Of a stretch of 64,000 nt of DNA, positions 14,424 to 21,505 are shown one piece after another. The position numbers were made by a program, and so were the translations under genes. The DNA comes from Coriobacteriaceae bacterium. GTDB lineage: Bacteria > Actinomycetota > Coriobacteriia > Coriobacteriales > Coriobacteriaceae. Under the pieces are notes generated by a model. It worked only from the letters and a program-made list of their open reading frames with translations. It had not been told where the DNA came from and searched no databases. Where the stretch lies: assembly GCA_902835305.1 (NCBI GenBank), contig CADFMD010000006.1:62001-126000 (forward strand), given 5' to 3'. Position 1 is the stretch's first letter. Every line of letters starts with the position of its first letter.

Positions 14424-16682
14424 TTACGCTTTCTTGGCAGGAGCCTTTACGGCAGCTGCCTTGGCCTTGGGAGCAGCCTTTTTGGTGGCTGCCTTCTTGG
14501 TCGTTGTGGACTTGGCCGTGGTCTTGGCAGCGGGCTTGGTTGCCTTCGCCTTGGCCGAAGCCTTCTTGGCAGCTGCAGGCTTAGGCTTCACCGAGGACGT
14601 GCGCTTGCGCGGCGCCTTCTTGGGCTCCTCAACCACCGGCGGCTTATAGCTGCTGGGACCGCGGCGCTTAAGCACCACGCCAGCCAGGCCGGGCACCTTA
14701 ATCTCAATGGAGTCCATCTGCCCGTTCCAGGGATAGGGCTCGCTCGAGCAGGTGTAGGGCTCTTCGCCGGCATAACCGCTGCCGCCAAACTCGGGACGAT
14801 CAGAGTCAAAGATGACCTCCCAGTCGCCCTCGCGCGGCACGCCCACGCGGAAACTCTCGTAGCTCGCCGGGTCAAAGTTGATCAGGATCACCAGATCGTC
14901 GTCGACGTCCTCGCCCTGACGCACAAAGCTCACGATGGACTGCTTGGAGTTGTCCGCATCGATCCAGGTAAAGCCGTCGTCGGTGTAGCCGCGCTCGTAC
15001 AGGGCGGGCTCGGCGGTGTACAGGTGGTTGAGTGCCTTGATAAACGCCTGATGATGACGGTGGGTCTCGTACTCCTCGGTCAGGAACCACTGGATGGACT
15101 CGTAGTAGCGCCACTCAATAAACTGGCCGATCTCGTTGCCCATAAAGTTGAGCTTGGCACCGGGATGCGTCATCTGGTAGAAGGCCAGCGTGCGCAGGCC
15201 GGCAAATTGGCGCCACCAGTCGCCCGGCATGCGGCCGATCAGCGAGCACTTGCCGTGTACGACCTCGTCGTGGCTCAGCGGGCAGATGAAGTTCTCGGTA
15301 AAGGCGTACATGATGGAAAACGTGAGCAGCCCGTGGTTGCCAGGGCGCCACGGAAAATCGGTCTGCATGTAGTGCAGGGTGTCGTTCATCCAACCCATGT
15401 CCCACTTGTAGTGGAAGCCCAGGCCGCCGTCCTGCGGCGGATAGGTCACGAGCGGCCACGCGGTGGACTCCTCGGCCATCATCATCACGTCAGGGAAGTG
15501 GGCCTCCACGGCGCAGTTGACCTGGCGGATAAAAGCGCTGGCGTCCAGGTCCTCCTCGGTACCGTACTTATTGAACTTCTTTTGGCCGGAATCGTCGATG
15601 CCAAAGTTGAGGTACAGCATGCTGGACACGCCGTCCATGCGAATGCCGTCGACGTGGAAGTTCTCGAGCCAATACAGCACGTTGGAGACCAGGAAGGAGC
15701 GGACCTCGCCGCGGGCGAAATCGAACTTATGCGTGCCCCAATTGGGGTGAATCTCGTGCTCAAACAGCATGTGGCCGTTAAAGGTGGCAAGGCCGTGGGA
15801 GTCGGCGCAAAAACCGCCGGGAACCCAGTCCATGATCACGCCGATGCCAGCTTCGTGGCACGCATCGATAAAGTGCATGAGCTGCTGCGGGTCGCCATAG
15901 CGCGACGTGGCGGCATAGTAGCCGGTCGTCTGGTATCCCCAGGAGCCATCGAAGGGATGCTCCATGAGCGGCATGACCTCGATATGCGTGTAGCCCATAT
16001 CGCGCACGTAGTCCACGAGCTCCACCGACAGGTCGTCGTAGGTGTAAAACTCGCCGCGCTGCGCGGGGAAGGGATCCATGGGGCCGGGGTAGTTGCCGTA
16101 CTCGTCCGGCTCGCCCTGCGGCTCATCGCCGTGGCGCTTCCACGATCCGATATGCACCTCGTAGATGTTAAGGGGCTGTGACATGTGGTTGTGGCCGGCA
16201 CGGCGCTTGAGCCATGCAGCGTCGTTCCACTTGTAGCCATCGAGGGTCCACAGCACGCTGGCGGTACCCGGAGGGCACTCGGCCTTAAAGGCATACGGAT
16301 CGGCCTTATAGAGCTTTTCGCCCTCGTTGGTCTCGATGAGATACTTATAGAGCTGACCTTGTTCTGCGCCAGGAATAAAGCCTTCCCAGATAGCGCTCGT
16401 ATGCACGGGCACCAGCGGGTTGGCTTCTTCATTCCAGTCGTTAAATTCGCCAATGACATGCACGCTCTTTACATCGGGCGCCCAAACGCAAAAGCGCCAG
16501 CCGCGCGTACGGTTCTGCGTGTCGGGGTGCGCGCCCATCTTTTCCCAGCTGCGCTCCCACGTGCCGATGCCAAATAGATAGACATCGTCCTTAGTGAGCT
16601 CCGGCGCGTGCGGGGCGGCTTTACGGGTAGCGGGCTTTTTGGTTGCTGGCTTTAGCTTTGTATCGCTCACGTTTGATCCCAT
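14424..16682 (-). CDS. glgB: 1,4-alpha-glucan branching enzyme with basic tails
   Basis: GH13 branching enzyme forming alpha-1,6 branches in glycogen. A CBM48 module (WRFCVWAPDVKSVHVIGEFN) precedes the barrel. Catalytic segments are GVIMDWVPGGFCAD, DGIRMDGVSSMLYLNFG (nucleophile Asp), MMMAEESTAWP (acid/base Glu), PLSHDEVVHGKCSLIGRMPG and LNFMGNEIGQF; the usual IDD triad region is present as FGIDDSGQ. The last 75 residues are an H1-like Lys/Ala/Thr tail (KKASAKAKATKPAAKTTAKS) matching the tail of GlgA, and the N-terminus also has KPATKKPATRKAA. The start is uncertain: ATG at 16682 or 16685 or GTG at 16670; none has a strong ribosome site. First gene of the minus-strand glg string. Confidence 0.94.
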   Translation of the reverse strand: MGSNVSDTKLKPATKKPATRKAAPHAPELTKDDVYLFGIGTWERSWEKMGAHPDTQNRTRGWRFCVWAPDVKSVHVIGEFNDWNEEANPLVPVHTSAIWEGFIPGAEQGQLYKYLIETNEGEKLYKADPYAFKAECPPGTASVLWTLDGYKWNDAAWLKRRAGHNHMSQPLNIYEVHIGSWKRHGDEPQGEPDEYGNYPGPMDPFPAQRGEFYTYDDLSVELVDYVRDMGYTHIEVMPLMEHPFDGSWGYQTTGYYAATSRYGDPQQLMHFIDACHEAGIGVIMDWVPGGFCADSHGLATFNGHMLFEHEIHPNWGTHKFDFARGEVRSFLVSNVLYWLENFHVDGIRMDGVSSMLYLNFGIDDSGQKKFNKYGTEEDLDASAFIRQVNCAVEAHFPDVMMMAEESTAWPLVTYPPQDGGLGFHYKWDMGWMNDTLHYMQTDFPWRPGNHGLLTFSIMYAFTENFICPLSHDEVVHGKCSLIGRMPGDWWRQFAGLRTLAFYQMTHPGAKLNFMGNEIGQFIEWRYYESIQWFLTEEYETHRHHQAFIKALNHLYTAEPALYERGYTDDGFTWIDADNSKQSIVSFVRQGEDVDDDLVILINFDPASYESFRVGVPREGDWEVIFDSDRPEFGGSGYAGEEPYTCSSEPYPWNGQMDSIEIKVPGLAGVVLKRRGPSSYKPPVVEEPKKAPRKRTSSVKPKPAAAKKASAKAKATKPAAKTTAKSTTTKKAATKKAAPKAKAAAVKAPAKKA

Positions 16683-16906
16683 CATGACGCGGCAGCGTGT
16701 TGCCTTGGTGACTAGATGCGAAAGGTCCAAGGCTGCACGAATCGAAGGGACGGCGATAGTTCTATGATTCGTTCCACCTCGCGTGCTCGGTGGAACTTTC
16801 GGCAAAAACTACGATAACACCTGTGCGTTAGTTTTATGAACGAAAGCGGATTTGCGGGTGCGTTTAATCGGTAAGCGACATGTTTATACCACTGACAGAA
16901 TTGCCG

Positions 16907-16932
16907 TGGTAAAACTCTTGACAGTTTTACCA
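16907..16932. promoter_or_regulatory. Perfect operator palindrome TGGTAAAACT-N6-AGTTTTACCA
   Basis: Two perfect 10-bp inverted half-sites (16907-16916 and 16923-16932) separated by CTTGAC. The spacer and right arm contain TTGACA (16918-16923), a consensus -35 on the plus strand, so a bound repressor would occlude it. The half-site recurs at 16962 and upstream of the amylase gene at 7044. Confidence 0.6.
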
Positions 16933-16961
16933 ATTTGGGTTTCAAAATTGTTTGGCTGACG

Positions 16962-16982
16962 TTTGGTAAAACGTTTTTAGCA
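16962..16982. promoter_or_regulatory. LacI-type operator TTTGGTAAAACGTTTTTAGCA
   Basis: A near palindrome centred on AACGTT, the shape of LacI/GalR-family operators, with one arm TGGTAAAACG identical to the site at 7044-7053. It lies 35 bases before the HAD gene start and within the glgB control region. Confidence 0.5.
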
Positions 16983-17016
16983 GGATGTTTACCATTTGAT
17001 ATCGAAAGGTTCGTTT

Positions 17017-17706
17017 ATGTCCCATACCGCCGCTCCCAAGGTTGCTTTTATTTTCGATTGCGACGGCACGCTGGTTAATAGCACCCCCGTATGGGGCTAC
17101 GCCCAGCCCGAATTATTGCACCGACACGGAGTTGACGTGACGGTCGACGATTTTGCCCGGTTTGAGCATCTTTCACTCGAGGACGAATGCCAGGCCTACC
17201 ACGACACGTGGGGCATTGGCGCAAATGGTGAGGAGCTGTATCGCGAGCTGAGCAATATTCTGATTGATGGGTACTCCAAGGTGCCGCCGCGCGAGGGACT
17301 CCTACAATTATTGGAGCAGGCGAAGGCGGCGGGCATTGCCATGTGCGTGGCTACGTCCACTCCGGCCGAGCTGGTGCAGTCTGCGCTCGCAGGTGCCGGG
17401 CTCGACGCTTACATGGAGTTTGTTACCACGACGGGTGAGGCAGGACGCTCCAAACAGTTCCCCGATGTGTACGAGCTGGCGCTGCGCCGCCTGGAGGAGC
17501 GCCACGGGTGTAAGTTTGAGCGCGCTTGGGTGTTTGAGGACGCCGTCTTTGGCCTTAAGAGCTCTGGGGTCGCCGGCTTTAAGCGCGTGGGTATTTATGA
17601 CCCGCACGGTCGTATGAATCGCGACGACGTGCGCGCCAACTGCGATATCTTTATTGACAGCTATGAGGAGCTGGATTTGGATCGCGTTCTTGCGTATGAA
17701 GGTTAG
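17017..17706 (+). CDS. HAD-superfamily sugar-phosphatase-like hydrolase
   Basis: A 229-residue haloacid dehalogenase-like phosphatase or phosphomutase of the beta-phosphoglucomutase/GPH-like subgroup. Motif I is FIFDCDGTLVNS with nucleophile and acid Asp. Motif II is in CVATSTP. The motif III lysine is in the EAGRSKQFPDVYELA region. Motif IV is WVFEDAVFGLKSS. A helical cap sits between motifs I and II. ATG 17017 is taken because GAAAGG lies 7 nt upstream and the protein then begins just before the hydrophobic strand VAFIFDCD; an upstream in-frame start at 16996 lacks a site. It faces glgB across an operator-rich region and may dephosphorylate or isomerise a sugar phosphate; the substrate cannot be read from sequence. 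Confidence 0.85.
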   Translation: MSHTAAPKVAFIFDCDGTLVNSTPVWGYAQPELLHRHGVDVTVDDFARFEHLSLEDECQAYHDTWGIGANGEELYRELSNILIDGYSKVPPREGLLQLLEQAKAAGIAMCVATSTPAELVQSALAGAGLDAYMEFVTTTGEAGRSKQFPDVYELALRRLEERHGCKFERAWVFEDAVFGLKSSGVAGFKRVGIYDPHGRMNRDDVRANCDIFIDSYEELDLDRVLAYEG

Positions 17707-17715
17707 GCGAGGGCT

Positions 17716-18396
17716 GTGGCTTGCAAGGTATTAGTGGTCTGCGGCTCGCCCGTGGTGGCGAGCGCCGATCTGTTGCGTAGGCTGGCGGGGGAGTGCGACC
17801 ACGTTGTCGCCGTGGACCGCGGGCTCGACGCGCTGCTGGGTGCGGGACTGAGCTGCGACGTTTATGTAGGAGATGCCGACACGGTGAGCGACGCGGGCCG
17901 TGCGCTGGTCGATGCCGCCACCGACTTTGAAGTTGAACGCCACGACCCCTACAAGGACTATACCGATCTGGCGCTGGCGCTCGATTCCGCTCGTCGCCGC
18001 TGGCCAGGTGCCGAAGTGGTTGCGACCTGCGCCACCGGCGGCCGTCCGGACATGGCACTTTCAGTACTGGGACTGCTCGCAGGCTACGAGGATGCCCCTG
18101 TCTGGATCGCCGAGGACAAGGTGGTCGCTCGCATCCTGCACGGAGGCGAATCGTGGACCATCAAAGGCGCCGAAGGCAAGACGTTCTCCATCATCGCCAT
18201 AGCCCCCAATACCGAGGTTAGCGAGCACGGCCTAGAGTGGGAACTAGATCACAGCCCCCTGGGTTTGTTGGCCGACACAGGCATTAGCAACATAGTAAGA
18301 TCTACTGCAAAGATCGAAGTCCACACCGGTACTGCAATAGCGTATTTGCTGCATCAGGGTTTTATCGGGACGGCGGATAAAAATAATCGCTCGTAG
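17716..18396 (+). CDS. Thiamine pyrophosphokinase
   Basis: Converts thiamine to thiamine diphosphate using ATP. The 226-residue protein (GTG start, GAGGG just upstream) shows the N-terminal catalytic fold with VVAVDRGLDALLGAGLSCD and VYVGDADTVSD. Next come HDPYKDYTDLALALD (family motif with the acidic DxxDL) and ATGGRPDMALSVLGLLAGY (the GGRxDH-type segment, here Met-Ala for the usual His-x). The C-terminal beta-sandwich that binds thiamine follows (SWTIKGAEGKTFSIIAIAPN, GLEWELDHSPL). It lies 9 nt after the HAD gene and is probably co-transcribed. The stop codon is inside the terminator stem. Confidence 0.88.
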   Translation: MACKVLVVCGSPVVASADLLRRLAGECDHVVAVDRGLDALLGAGLSCDVYVGDADTVSDAGRALVDAATDFEVERHDPYKDYTDLALALDSARRRWPGAEVVATCATGGRPDMALSVLGLLAGYEDAPVWIAEDKVVARILHGGESWTIKGAEGKTFSIIAIAPNTEVSEHGLEWELDHSPLGLLADTGISNIVRSTAKIEVHTGTAIAYLLHQGFIGTADKNNRS

Positions 18397-18418
18397 AGTG
18401 ATTATTTTTGCCCCGTCC
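18366..18418 (+). terminator. Terminator overlapping the end of the thiamine pyrophosphokinase gene
   Basis: Inner stem AAAAATAATCGCT (18379-18391) pairs with AGTGATTATTTTT (18397-18409), with one G-T pair; GGGACGG and CCGTCCC extend it outside. The T-run on the 3' arm makes a good intrinsic terminator and the A-run on the other side makes it usable from either direction. Confidence 0.75.
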
Positions 18419-18502
18419 CAGGAAAACCCGTAAGTGCGAGGATCAATTGCAAAAAACTTCTTGCACAACTAAGAATCTTCCCCTATAGTATCTCCTCGTC
18501 AC

Positions 18503-18578
18503 GGGGGCGTAGCTCAGCTGGGAGAGCGCTTGACTGGCAGTCAAGAGGTCAGGGGTTCGATCCCCCTCGTCTCCACCA
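18503..18578 (+). tRNA. tRNA-Ala(GGC)
   Basis: Complete cloverleaf: acceptor GGGGGCG pairs with CGTCTCC (two G-T pairs). The D arm is GCTCAGCTGGGAGAGC. The anticodon stem CTTGA/TCAAG encloses CTGGCAG with anticodon GGC, and the T arm is AGGGG-TTCGATC-CCCCT. The discriminator A is at 18575 and the CCA is encoded (18576-18578). The two other copies of this tRNA in the window lack the encoded final A. Confidence 0.97.
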
Positions 18579-18588
18579 TCGTGAATGT

Positions 18589-18619
18589 AAAGGCCTTCGG
18601 AATTCCGAAGGCCTTTTTT
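18589..18619 (+). terminator. Intrinsic terminator after tRNA-Ala
   Basis: Perfect stem AAAGGCCTTCGG (18589-18600) with CCGAAGGCCTTT (18605-18616), AATT loop and a T-run. Confidence 0.9.
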
Positions 18620-19248
18620 CATGCCAAAACACTACGCGCCACAAACCCCACCTATGCCAACAAAAAGTTGCACAATTTATTTCCCATGTCTGTGCATAGT
18701 TTGTTAGACTAACGCAATTACCAGTGCAGCTCGCCGTTCCATTTGTGCTTAAGGAACGCCCCTAATCACCGCCAATACCTCAATAACCTGCATCAATGTG
18801 AACAACATTCCAAAACAACACCCTTGAACACGCTAAATGAACGATATGTTGTCCACCACAAGCCAAATCAGTTTCGTTACCAGCTTGTGCTAGGATACTT
18901 AGCGTTACATGAGTTCAACTGTGCTCGCGGCTCCAGCAAGTCGCTAAGCGCAGGGTCGATCAGCATCCGGCCGTAACGGCGGTGCCAGAAACACCACGAG
19001 CTCCAATAAAGAAGTTATGCGACGTTATTAATTTGTATTGGGTAATTTCATGATACAATTATTAGCATGCATGCCAATAAGAAGCAGTTTTACAGCTGTT
19101 TGCGTGCGGTCCAGTTTTGTTCCCGCTTGACTGGTTCGCACGCAGCCAGCTGGAGACGCGGTCTTTTTGCGATACACGGCCGCATCTCTAGCAACTGCGC
19201 TTATACATACCGTTCACGGTGGGGCAGAGTCACGTGCTTGTCTGACTG
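18620..19248 (+). other. Long non-coding stretch before the polysaccharide operon
   Basis: No supported gene. From about 18650 the sequence is AT-rich with short C-rich patches and looks like decayed spacer DNA. The promoter at 19032-19059 begins an untranslated leader of about 285 nt for the NusG paralogue. Confidence 0.55.
19032..19059 (+). promoter_or_regulatory. Extended -10 promoter of the polysaccharide operon
   Basis: TTTGTA (19032-19037), 16-bp spacer, then TGATACAAT with an extended -10 TG and TACAAT at 19054-19059. It is the best promoter in the 770-base gap before the NusG-family gene and predicts an RNA start near 19066. Confidence 0.6.
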
Positions 19249-19321
19249 GGCTCAGGGTTTGAATATGGAGCGCCTTCGCGCATAAGCGCCCTGGCGAAGC
19301 CATACCCAAACCCCGTGAGCC
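19249..19321 (+). promoter_or_regulatory. Structured leader hairpin upstream of the NusG paralogue
   Basis: A 73-nt stem-loop: GGCTCA (19249-19254) pairs with TGAGCC (19316-19321), GGGTTTG (19255-19261) with CAAACCC (19307-19313), TATGG with CCATA, and CGCC with GGCG inside. It ends 15 nt before AGGAGG of the NusG-like gene. RfaH/LoaP-type antiterminators are recruited at leader elements of the operons they control, so this is a candidate recruitment or attenuation structure. Confidence 0.55.
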
Positions 19322-19350
19322 ACACGTAAGACAGCAAGGAGGTGGTGCTC

Positions 19351-19896
19351 GTGTGGTATGTGATTCAGGTCATTAACGGTCGCGAAGACGTAATGCGCGA
19401 GCGCATCGAGCGTGTGGTGCCAGCGGGCGCCATGCAGGAGCTCTTTTATCCCCAATTTCAAACCGAGATCAAAGTACACGGCGAATGGGTCAATACGACC
19501 AAGCCGCTTTTTCCCGGATATCTTATCTGCGATACGGCAGATCCCCGCACCGTGCAACAGTATCTGCTGCGCATGGACGACTTTGCCCGGGTGCTTGCCC
19601 AGGACGGTCAGTTTGTGCCGCTGGCAAAAGAAGAGGTCCAGCTTATTGGCGGATTTACGCATAGGGGAGACCGCGTAGTACCCATGAGCGAGGCCCTAAA
19701 AGACGGCGACCAGGTCGTAGTTACGGCTGGTCCGCTGTTGGGCCACGAAGGCCTTATCAAAACCATTAACAGACGCAAGAGCACTGCTTATCTGGAGCTC
19801 GACCTATGCGGCCGACGCGTAACTACGCGCGTTGGCCTTGCAGTGCTTTCGGCCGAGCAGCGCGTAATGCGAAACCTTAAAAAGGCGATCGCCTAG
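19351..19896 (+). CDS. NusG-family operon-specific antiterminator (RfaH/LoaP-like)
   Basis: A 181-residue NusG paralogue. The N-terminal NGN domain begins MWYVIQVINGREDVMRERIE and contains the region that touches RNA polymerase (ELFYPQFQTEIKVHGEWVNT, LFPGYLICDT). The C-terminal KOW-type domain includes GDQVVVTAGPLLGHEGLIKT and DLCGRRVTTRVGLAVL. As first gene of a roughly 16-kb polysaccharide operon it most likely keeps RNA polymerase elongating through the long message, as RfaH, UpxY and LoaP do. GTG 19351 is preferred to GTG 19342 because AGGAGG (19337-19342) is correctly spaced from it. Confidence 0.85.
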   Translation: MWYVIQVINGREDVMRERIERVVPAGAMQELFYPQFQTEIKVHGEWVNTTKPLFPGYLICDTADPRTVQQYLLRMDDFARVLAQDGQFVPLAKEEVQLIGGFTHRGDRVVPMSEALKDGDQVVVTAGPLLGHEGLIKTINRRKSTAYLELDLCGRRVTTRVGLAVLSAEQRVMRNLKKAIA

Positions 19897-19899
19897 CTG

Positions 19900-20712
19900 T
19901 TGGCGACCGCTACACAGAACAGGGAGGATCCCCGACCCGGGGACGAAGTCTTGGAAGAAAACGTGTCGGATAAAACTCAATTTGCAACGGATGCGCCTGC
20001 GGGGGCAGCGCTCATTTCTCAGGCCATGGACCGGCGTGAGGGCGCCGCCAGCTACAGGGCCATGCAATCCATCATGGACTGGGACAACTCGCGCCTGGCC
20101 TACCGGGCCATAAAGCGCACGTTTGATATCGTTTTCAGCGGTGTTGTACTCGTCCTCATCGCGATCCCCGGTCTGGTGTTGGCCGCCGCCATCCGCCTGG
20201 AGAGCGAGGGCAACCCGTTTTACAGCCAGATCCGCGTTGGTCAGACCCGCCCCGACGGCAGCCTGACCACCTTCCGCATGTGGAAGCTCCGCTCCATGTA
20301 CAGGGATGCCGACGAGCGCCTGGCCGAGCTCAAGGAGCAGAACGAGATCGCCGGTGCCATGTTCAAGATGAGGGAGGACCCCCGCGTAACGAAAATCGGC
20401 AAGTTCATCCGCAAGCACTCGATCGACGAGTTCCCGCAGTTCCTGAACGTCTTTCTGGGTCAGATGTCCGTGGTGGGCCCGCGTCCGCCGCTGCCCAACG
20501 AGGTTGCAGAGTACACCGAGTACGACCTGCAGCGCCTGGCCGTAAAGCCGGGGATTACCGGATGGTGGCAAGTCACTGAGCGTAACTCGACTGGATTCGA
20601 CGGGATGGTCCGACGCGATCTGGAATATATAGCCAAACGAGGCATTTTCTTCGATTTCAAAATAATCCTACTCACAGTGATTGAGGTTGTTAGCGGAAAT
20701 GGCGCTTGCTAA
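19900..20712 (+). CDS. Undecaprenyl-phosphate sugar-1-phosphate transferase
   Basis: Initiating enzyme of surface polysaccharide synthesis: loads the first sugar-1-phosphate on undecaprenyl phosphate (bacterial sugar transferase family, PF02397). A hydrophobic segment FDIVFSGVVLVLIAIPGLVL near residue 75 anchors it in the membrane. The cytosolic catalytic core follows: FYSQIRVGQ, FRMWKLRSMYRDAD, GKFIRKHSIDEFPQFLNVFL, QMSVVGPRPPLPNEV and KPGITGWWQVTERN. The start is uncertain: TTG 19900 gives 270 residues, while GTG 19963 would still keep the whole domain. It follows the antiterminator by 3 nt and overlaps the next gene. Confidence 0.92.
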   Translation: MATATQNREDPRPGDEVLEENVSDKTQFATDAPAGAALISQAMDRREGAASYRAMQSIMDWDNSRLAYRAIKRTFDIVFSGVVLVLIAIPGLVLAAAIRLESEGNPFYSQIRVGQTRPDGSLTTFRMWKLRSMYRDADERLAELKEQNEIAGAMFKMREDPRVTKIGKFIRKHSIDEFPQFLNVFLGQMSVVGPRPPLPNEVAEYTEYDLQRLAVKPGITGWWQVTERNSTGFDGMVRRDLEYIAKRGIFFDFKIILLTVIEVVSGNGAC

Positions 20713-21505
20713 AGAGACTATAGGGAATTACGAAGGCACCGGTTCAACGGTTGATCTTCCCGGACGAGTCGAAGTCCTGGGCGCCCCCGTCGATCCCTGG
20801 ACGATGGAGCAGACCGTCGAGGCGACCGACGCCCTCATCAAGGAGGGGCGCTTCGCCCACCTGATCGGCGTGAACGCCGACAAGTTGCTTCAGATGCGCG
20901 ACGACCCCGAGATGGATGCGTGCGTGCGCCGCTGCGAGATCGTAAACGCCGATGGCGCGTCCATGGTCATGGCCGCCAAGAAGCTGGGCGTGGACTTGCC
21001 CGAGCGCGTGGCCGGCATCGACCTCATGTGGGAGCTGTGCGGGCTGGCCGAGCGTGAGGGGCACAGCGTCTACCTGCTGGGCGCCAAAGCCAAAGTGGTC
21101 GAAAAGACCGCCGAGGTACTGTCCGAGAGGTATCCCAATATGGTCCTTGCGGGTTACCGTGACGGCTACTTCGGCGAAGACGAGTTCGATGCCGTGGTCG
21201 CCGAGGTTGAGCAGGCCGAGCCCGACATCGTGTTCGTGGGCATCACCTCGCCCAAGAAGGAGCGCCTTATCGAGCGTTTCCGCGAGCTGGGCGCCAAGGG
21301 CGCTTTCGTGGGCGTGGGCGGCTCGTTCGACGTTGTCTCCGGCAACATCCCGCGCGCCCCGATGTGGATGCAGCGCGCGAACCTGGAGTGGCTCTTCCGC
21401 ATGATGCAGGAGCCAAAGCGCCTGGTGAGGCGCTACGTGGTCGGCAACACCCGTTTCTACATGCTTCTCCGTAAGGAAGCAAAGAGGAGCAAGGCCAATG
21501 GCTAA
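20699..21505 (+). CDS. WecG/TagA/CpsF-family glycosyltransferase (GT26)
   Basis: A 268-residue GT26 transferase that adds the second sugar to a lipid-linked intermediate, typically ManNAc or ManNAcA in TagA/WecG. Motifs: VEVLGAPVDPWTMEQTVEAT, HLIGVNADKLLQMRDDPEM, EIVNADGASMVMAAKKLGV, ERVAGIDLMWELC, YLLGAKAKVVEKTAEVL, ITSPKKERLIERFREL and GVGGSFDVVSGNIPRAP. The adjacent 2-epimerase gene makes UDP-ManNAc, which fits a TagA/WecG donor. ATG 20699 overlaps the end of the sugar transferase gene by 14 nt, and its 3' end overlaps the epimerase gene. Confidence 0.9.
   Translation: MALAKETIGNYEGTGSTVDLPGRVEVLGAPVDPWTMEQTVEATDALIKEGRFAHLIGVNADKLLQMRDDPEMDACVRRCEIVNADGASMVMAAKKLGVDLPERVAGIDLMWELCGLAEREGHSVYLLGAKAKVVEKTAEVLSERYPNMVLAGYRDGYFGEDEFDAVVAEVEQAEPDIVFVGITSPKKERLIERFRELGAKGAFVGVGGSFDVVSGNIPRAPMWMQRANLEWLFRMMQEPKRLVRRYVVGNTRFYMLLRKEAKRSKANG

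Larger units (their letters stand above)
16686..17016. promoter_or_regulatory. Divergent control region between glgB and the HAD gene
   Basis: This 331-base gap is AT-rich from about 16800 and must hold the glgB promoter (minus) and the promoter of the HAD/thiamine pyrophosphokinase pair (plus). It carries two palindromes built on TGGTAAAAC (listed separately), a further TTTACCA at 16988-16994, and a minus-strand TATAAA near 16883-16888 that could be the glgB -10. No gene is supported here. Confidence 0.5.

Noticed and set aside
11723..14584. A 953-codon open frame on the plus strand opposite glgP
   Set aside because: It is the antisense shadow of the GC-rich glgP gene: the translation is Val/Gly/His/Leu-rich without domain structure, while the minus strand shows all phosphorylase motifs.
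14391..16181. A 596-codon open frame on the plus strand opposite glgB
   Set aside because: Antisense shadow of glgB produced by strong third-position GC; no start signal or family motif.
18620..19020. Riboswitch or gene between tRNA-Ala and the polysaccharide promoter
   Set aside because: No conserved riboswitch core (such as the TPP THI-box) could be seen and small frames here lack start signals; left as spacer.
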